A DNA stretch of 64,000 nt, taken from Planctomycetota bacterium. GTDB lineage: Bacteria > Planctomycetota > Phycisphaerae > Phycisphaerales > UBA5793. Position numbers and translations under genes: made by a program. Positions 61,380 to 64,000 of this stretch are shown here, one piece after another. The notes beneath the pieces are model-generated. The model was not told where the DNA came from and did not search any database. It saw only the letters and a list, made by a program, of their open reading frames with translations. Each line of letters starts with the position of its first letter. Position 1 is the stretch's first letter. Location: contig JABFGK010000001.1 in the NCBI GenBank assembly GCA_013112555.1, positions 1,958,581 through 2,022,580 of the forward strand, written 5' to 3'.

Positions 61380-62572
61380 CTACGAAGTCATCGCCTGGTC
61401 GATCCAGCCCCCACACATGATGAACTCGTTTTCAGTATGATGTTCGTCGTCGTCAGGCGAGACATAGCAGACCACCGCCTGACCGGGCGCGACGGCCGGC
61501 TGGGGCTCGTCGAACTGCACTTTGATCGCCCGGCGGCTCTCGATGGCACGAACACGAGCAGGCACGGCTTTCGCGTTATAACGAATCTGAGCCCGGCAGC
61601 GAATCCACGTGCCTTGCAGCGCCAGCGTCTGATCAAACCAGTTGCAATCCCGGGCAATACAGCCGGATGCAAGCAGGTCCTCTTTGGAACCGACCCGGAT
61701 GGTATTCGCATCGGGATGGGCTCCGTCACATAGATCGGGTAGCCGAGTGCGACTCCGATCTTTCGACGTTGGCCGATCGTGAAATGCTGATGGCCCGGGT
61801 GCTTCCCGATGACGTTGCCGTCAGCGTCAAGAACATCACCCTCTGCGACCTCATCGGGCGTGCGTCTCTTGACCAGGCCGGCATAGTCATTATCCGGGAC
61901 AAAACAGATTTCCTGCGAGTCCGGCTTGTTTGACACGGGGAGATCAAGGTCGGAAGCGAGTTGTCTGATTTCGGATTTGTTATATGCACCGATGGGAAAG
62001 AGCATGTGTCTGAGTTGCACTTGCGGGATGCCGAAGAGGACGTAACTCTGATCTTTATCGACATCGACGCCGCGGAGCAGAACCGAGCGGTTTTCAATCG
62101 ACCCGGTGCGTGCATAGTGACCGGAGGCGACGGCATCGGCACCCATCTGCTGTGCATACTCGTGCAACTTGCCGAACTTGAGCCAGTCGTTGCAGCGGAT
62201 GCACGGGTTGGGCGTGCGGCCGGCGTTGTACTCGGCAACGAAGTAGTCGATGATGCGGCCGAAATCGCGTTTGAAGTTGCAGACGTAAAACGGGATGCCG
62301 AGTTTGGCAGCCACGAGCCGGGCGTCGGCAGCGTCATTGATCGAGCAGCATCCCTGATGGCCGATTTTGATTTTATCGGTGTCGCAGTCCGTCGTGAGTT
62401 CGTCCAGTTCATCACCGGGTGAGCCGAGCCGCATGAAGCAGCCGATCACCTCGTGCCCTGCCTCGAGCAGGAGAGCAGCAGCGACGGAGGAATCGACCCC
62501 GCCGGACATGGCCAGGAGGACTTTGCGGGGGGGATGGTCGGGGACGGGATGTCGCGCTTCGGAGGAACTCAT
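61380..62572 (-). CDS. mnmA: tRNA-specific 2-thiouridylase MnmA, frameshifted near the C-terminus
   Basis: Thiolates U34 of Lys, Glu and Gln tRNAs. The PP-loop is AMSGGVDSSVAAALL. The catalytic cysteines are in NPCIRCND and SQEICFVPD. The frame stays homologous through GYPIYVTE and then becomes nonsense to 61388. The correct C-terminus (NTIRVGSKEDLLASGC... to CGGWIDQAMTS) is in another frame ending at 61380. Adding one C to the three-C run (complement of 61718-61720) restores a 397-residue protein. As MnmA is highly conserved, a sequencing error is likelier than decay. ATG 62572 is the best start. Confidence 0.88.
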
Positions 62573-62677
62573 CGTCGTTCGATTGTATGGGAGCAGGTAT
62601 CCGATGCGAGGACGCATCGCCACGCGGCAGAGCAGTGGGCTAACCGGGCGGATTGACGGCCATAGGATGTGGGTGCG

Positions 62678-63748
62678 ATGTATGTGTATGCGGGAATCGA
62701 CGAAGCCGGGTATGGTCCGATGCTGGGGCCGCTGGTTGTGGCATGCACGTGTTTTATTGTGGAAGAGACGGGATCTTCCGGCCGAGGTGATGAGGATACC
62801 CGCTCCCTGACGGTCGCGGCTCGTCGGATGAAGCGGCCGTGCTTGTGGGAGATGCTGGAACCGGCGGTGAGCAGGGAAAGCAAGGGGAGCCGGGGGCGGC
62901 TGATCGTCAACGATTCAAAGAAGGTGAAGTTGCCGAATCCGAAGGCAGGGTCGAAGTCGGCAACGCGGCATCCACTGCTGAATCTGGAGCCGAGTGTGCT
63001 GGCATTCCTCGGTTCGCTGGAATCCACCGATGGGATCCCTGCGTCCGATGAGGCGTTGCTCGGCTTGATTGATCCGGAGTTATGCGCGCACCTGAAAACG
63101 ATCCCGTGGTATCAAGGTGAGCCATTGCGTTTGCCGCAGTCGGTGGAAAGGCATGATGACGGTTCGATCCGGATCGGGCTGAATGTCCTGAATCGCGCGA
63201 TGAAAAAGGCCGGCGTGCAGATCAGTCAGATGGCGTGTCATTCGCTGACGGCCGGTGCGTTCAATCAAATGACGAAGTCGATGCGGTCGAAATCTGCAGT
63301 GTCGATGACGCTGGTGGGTCGATTGCTGCAATCGGTCATTGATGCGCATGGCGCCGAGCGGCCGTTTGTCGCGATTGATCGGCAGGGCGGGACGACCCAC
63401 TACCGGAGGGCACTGCAGACACTGTTTCCGTCGGCCTCGATTCGGATTGTCGAGGAGGTACCGGCTGCGAGTACGTATGCACTCGATTTTGGTCGCGAGC
63501 GAGGTGCCACGGTGTCATTTATCAAGGGTGGGGATGGATTGCATCTGCCGACGGCACTCGCGTCGATGACGGCGAAGTATGTCCGTGAGTTGCTGATGAT
63601 CCGGTTCAATCGGTACTTCGCTGCCAGGCTGCCGGAGGTGAAGCCGACTGCCGGGTATGTGCAGGACGGGCGTCGGTTTCTGGAGGAGGTCGGCACCGTG
63701 ATCCGGGATCAGCAGTTGAGCCGGGACAATCTGGTTCGTTTTTGTTAG
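62678..63748 (+). CDS. RNase HII-like superfamily protein
   Basis: 356 residues. The N-terminus reads AGIDEAGYGPMLGPLVVACT, matching the DEAGRGPxxGP active-site start of RNase HII with Asp8 and Glu9. A second site VNDSKKV (Asp79) and a later FVAIDRQGGTTHYRR also fit the two-metal RNase H fold. It is longer than RNase HII (about 200-260) with an extra acidic/basic region at about 30-75. ATG 62678 has AGGA 9-10 nt upstream. A GTG nine nt earlier is less likely. Divergent from mnmA. Confidence 0.78.
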   Translation: MYVYAGIDEAGYGPMLGPLVVACTCFIVEETGSSGRGDEDTRSLTVAARRMKRPCLWEMLEPAVSRESKGSRGRLIVNDSKKVKLPNPKAGSKSATRHPLLNLEPSVLAFLGSLESTDGIPASDEALLGLIDPELCAHLKTIPWYQGEPLRLPQSVERHDDGSIRIGLNVLNRAMKKAGVQISQMACHSLTAGAFNQMTKSMRSKSAVSMTLVGRLLQSVIDAHGAERPFVAIDRQGGTTHYRRALQTLFPSASIRIVEEVPAASTYALDFGRERGATVSFIKGGDGLHLPTALASMTAKYVRELLMIRFNRYFAARLPEVKPTAGYVQDGRRFLEEVGTVIRDQQLSRDNLVRFC

Positions 63749-63779
63749 TGGGTTGCGCACGCGGGGGCGGGCAGGTGTA

Positions 63780-64000
63780 TCAGTCGAGATTCTGATTCCG
63801 GCCGTAGCGTTCGATGGTTTTGACGACGGTTCGATGCACCTCAAAGGACTTCGCCACAGACAGCCAGATGGTGTCGTAGCGATCGCTGCCGGCAGTCGCG
63901 AAGGCAATGCTGCCGAGTGCCGTGAGCCGTTCGGGGACATTGCGCACGACGGCAAGGTGCTGGATGTTGCGGAGCGGTGCCTGATAGAAGGCTCGGCGGA
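63780..64000 (-). CDS. Partial gene at the window edge, unknown function
   Basis: Only the C-terminal 73 codons are in the window (RAFYQAPLRNIQHLAVVRNVPERLTALGS to YGRNQNLD). The coding reading is supported by a clean frame with typical codon use and a stop at 63780. The start lies beyond 64000. Family not recognised. Confidence 0.6.
   Translation of the reverse strand, partial: RRAFYQAPLRNIQHLAVVRNVPERLTALGSIAFATAGSDRYDTIWLSVAKSFEVHRTVVKTIERYGRNQNLD

Overview
The window reads as a chromosomal segment of a GC-rich, Gram-negative heterotroph, most likely a planctomycete (Planctomycetota, perhaps Phycisphaerae). This is inferred from gene content: a Ser/Thr kinase fused to kinesin-light-chain-type TPRs, a TPR-sulfotransferase, LpxI and LpxB lipid A enzymes, split glycine dehydrogenase, pyruvate phosphate dikinase, several signal-peptide proteins sharing a cysteine-containing C-terminal domain, and large secreted repeat fibres. 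No phage, IS element, CRISPR array or rRNA is visible. One tRNA (Val, CAC) is present.

Layout: 0.1-3.1 kb, gcvPA-gcvPB (glycine cleavage P-protein). 3.2-8.3 kb, a minus-strand fatty-acid oxidation group (acyl-CoA dehydrogenase, a FadJ-like fusion with a degenerate dehydrogenase half, enoyl-CoA hydratase). 8.4-17 kb, TPR-sulfotransferase, secreted M64 peptidase, a duplicated-domain membrane protein, 3-hydroxyacyl-CoA dehydrogenase and a secreted reprolysin-like protease, with two islands of palindromic repeats. 17.2-24 kb, nuoB, LOG-family hydrolase, lpxI, pabB, ppdK. 24-29.5 kb, a lipoprotein, small membrane protein, thiS-thiG, GNAT acetyltransferase, GH113-like protein, lpxB. 29.6-38 kb, redox-dead thioredoxin-fold protein, nuclease-like protein, two divergent Na+ symporters (AGCS and NSS) each with a large hydrophilic loop insert, pruA, tRNA-Val. 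38.3-46.8 kb, kinase-TPR protein, secreted protein, SPFH and zinc-ribbon pair, lipoprotein. 46.9-53.2 kb, thiolase and the 2-methylcitrate cycle genes prpD, prpB and prpC, interrupted by a third repeat island. 53.5-61.2 kb, three paralogous secreted 26-residue-repeat fibres, one with an S74-type autoprocessing chaperone, plus a small secreted partner. 61.4-64 kb, mnmA, an RNase HII-like protein and a partial gene.

Working together: beta-oxidation genes (3-8 kb, 14 kb, 47 kb) feed acetyl-CoA and propionyl-CoA, and the latter would enter the methylcitrate cycle encoded beside the thiolase. PruA, two amino-acid-type symporters and glycine dehydrogenase point to amino-acid use. Two secreted metalloproteases fit a particle- or protein-degrading lifestyle.

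Sequence quality: four genes (enoyl-CoA hydratase, reprolysin, zinc-ribbon protein, mnmA) are each restored to full length by a single-base change in a G/C homopolymer, and the third fibre carries an apparent compensated pair. The simplest reading is homopolymer error in the assembly, not gene decay. The most unusual biology is the fibre cluster, the shared C-terminal domain on four exported proteins, the parallel loop inserts in two unrelated Na+ symporters, and the modular palindromic repeat islands.
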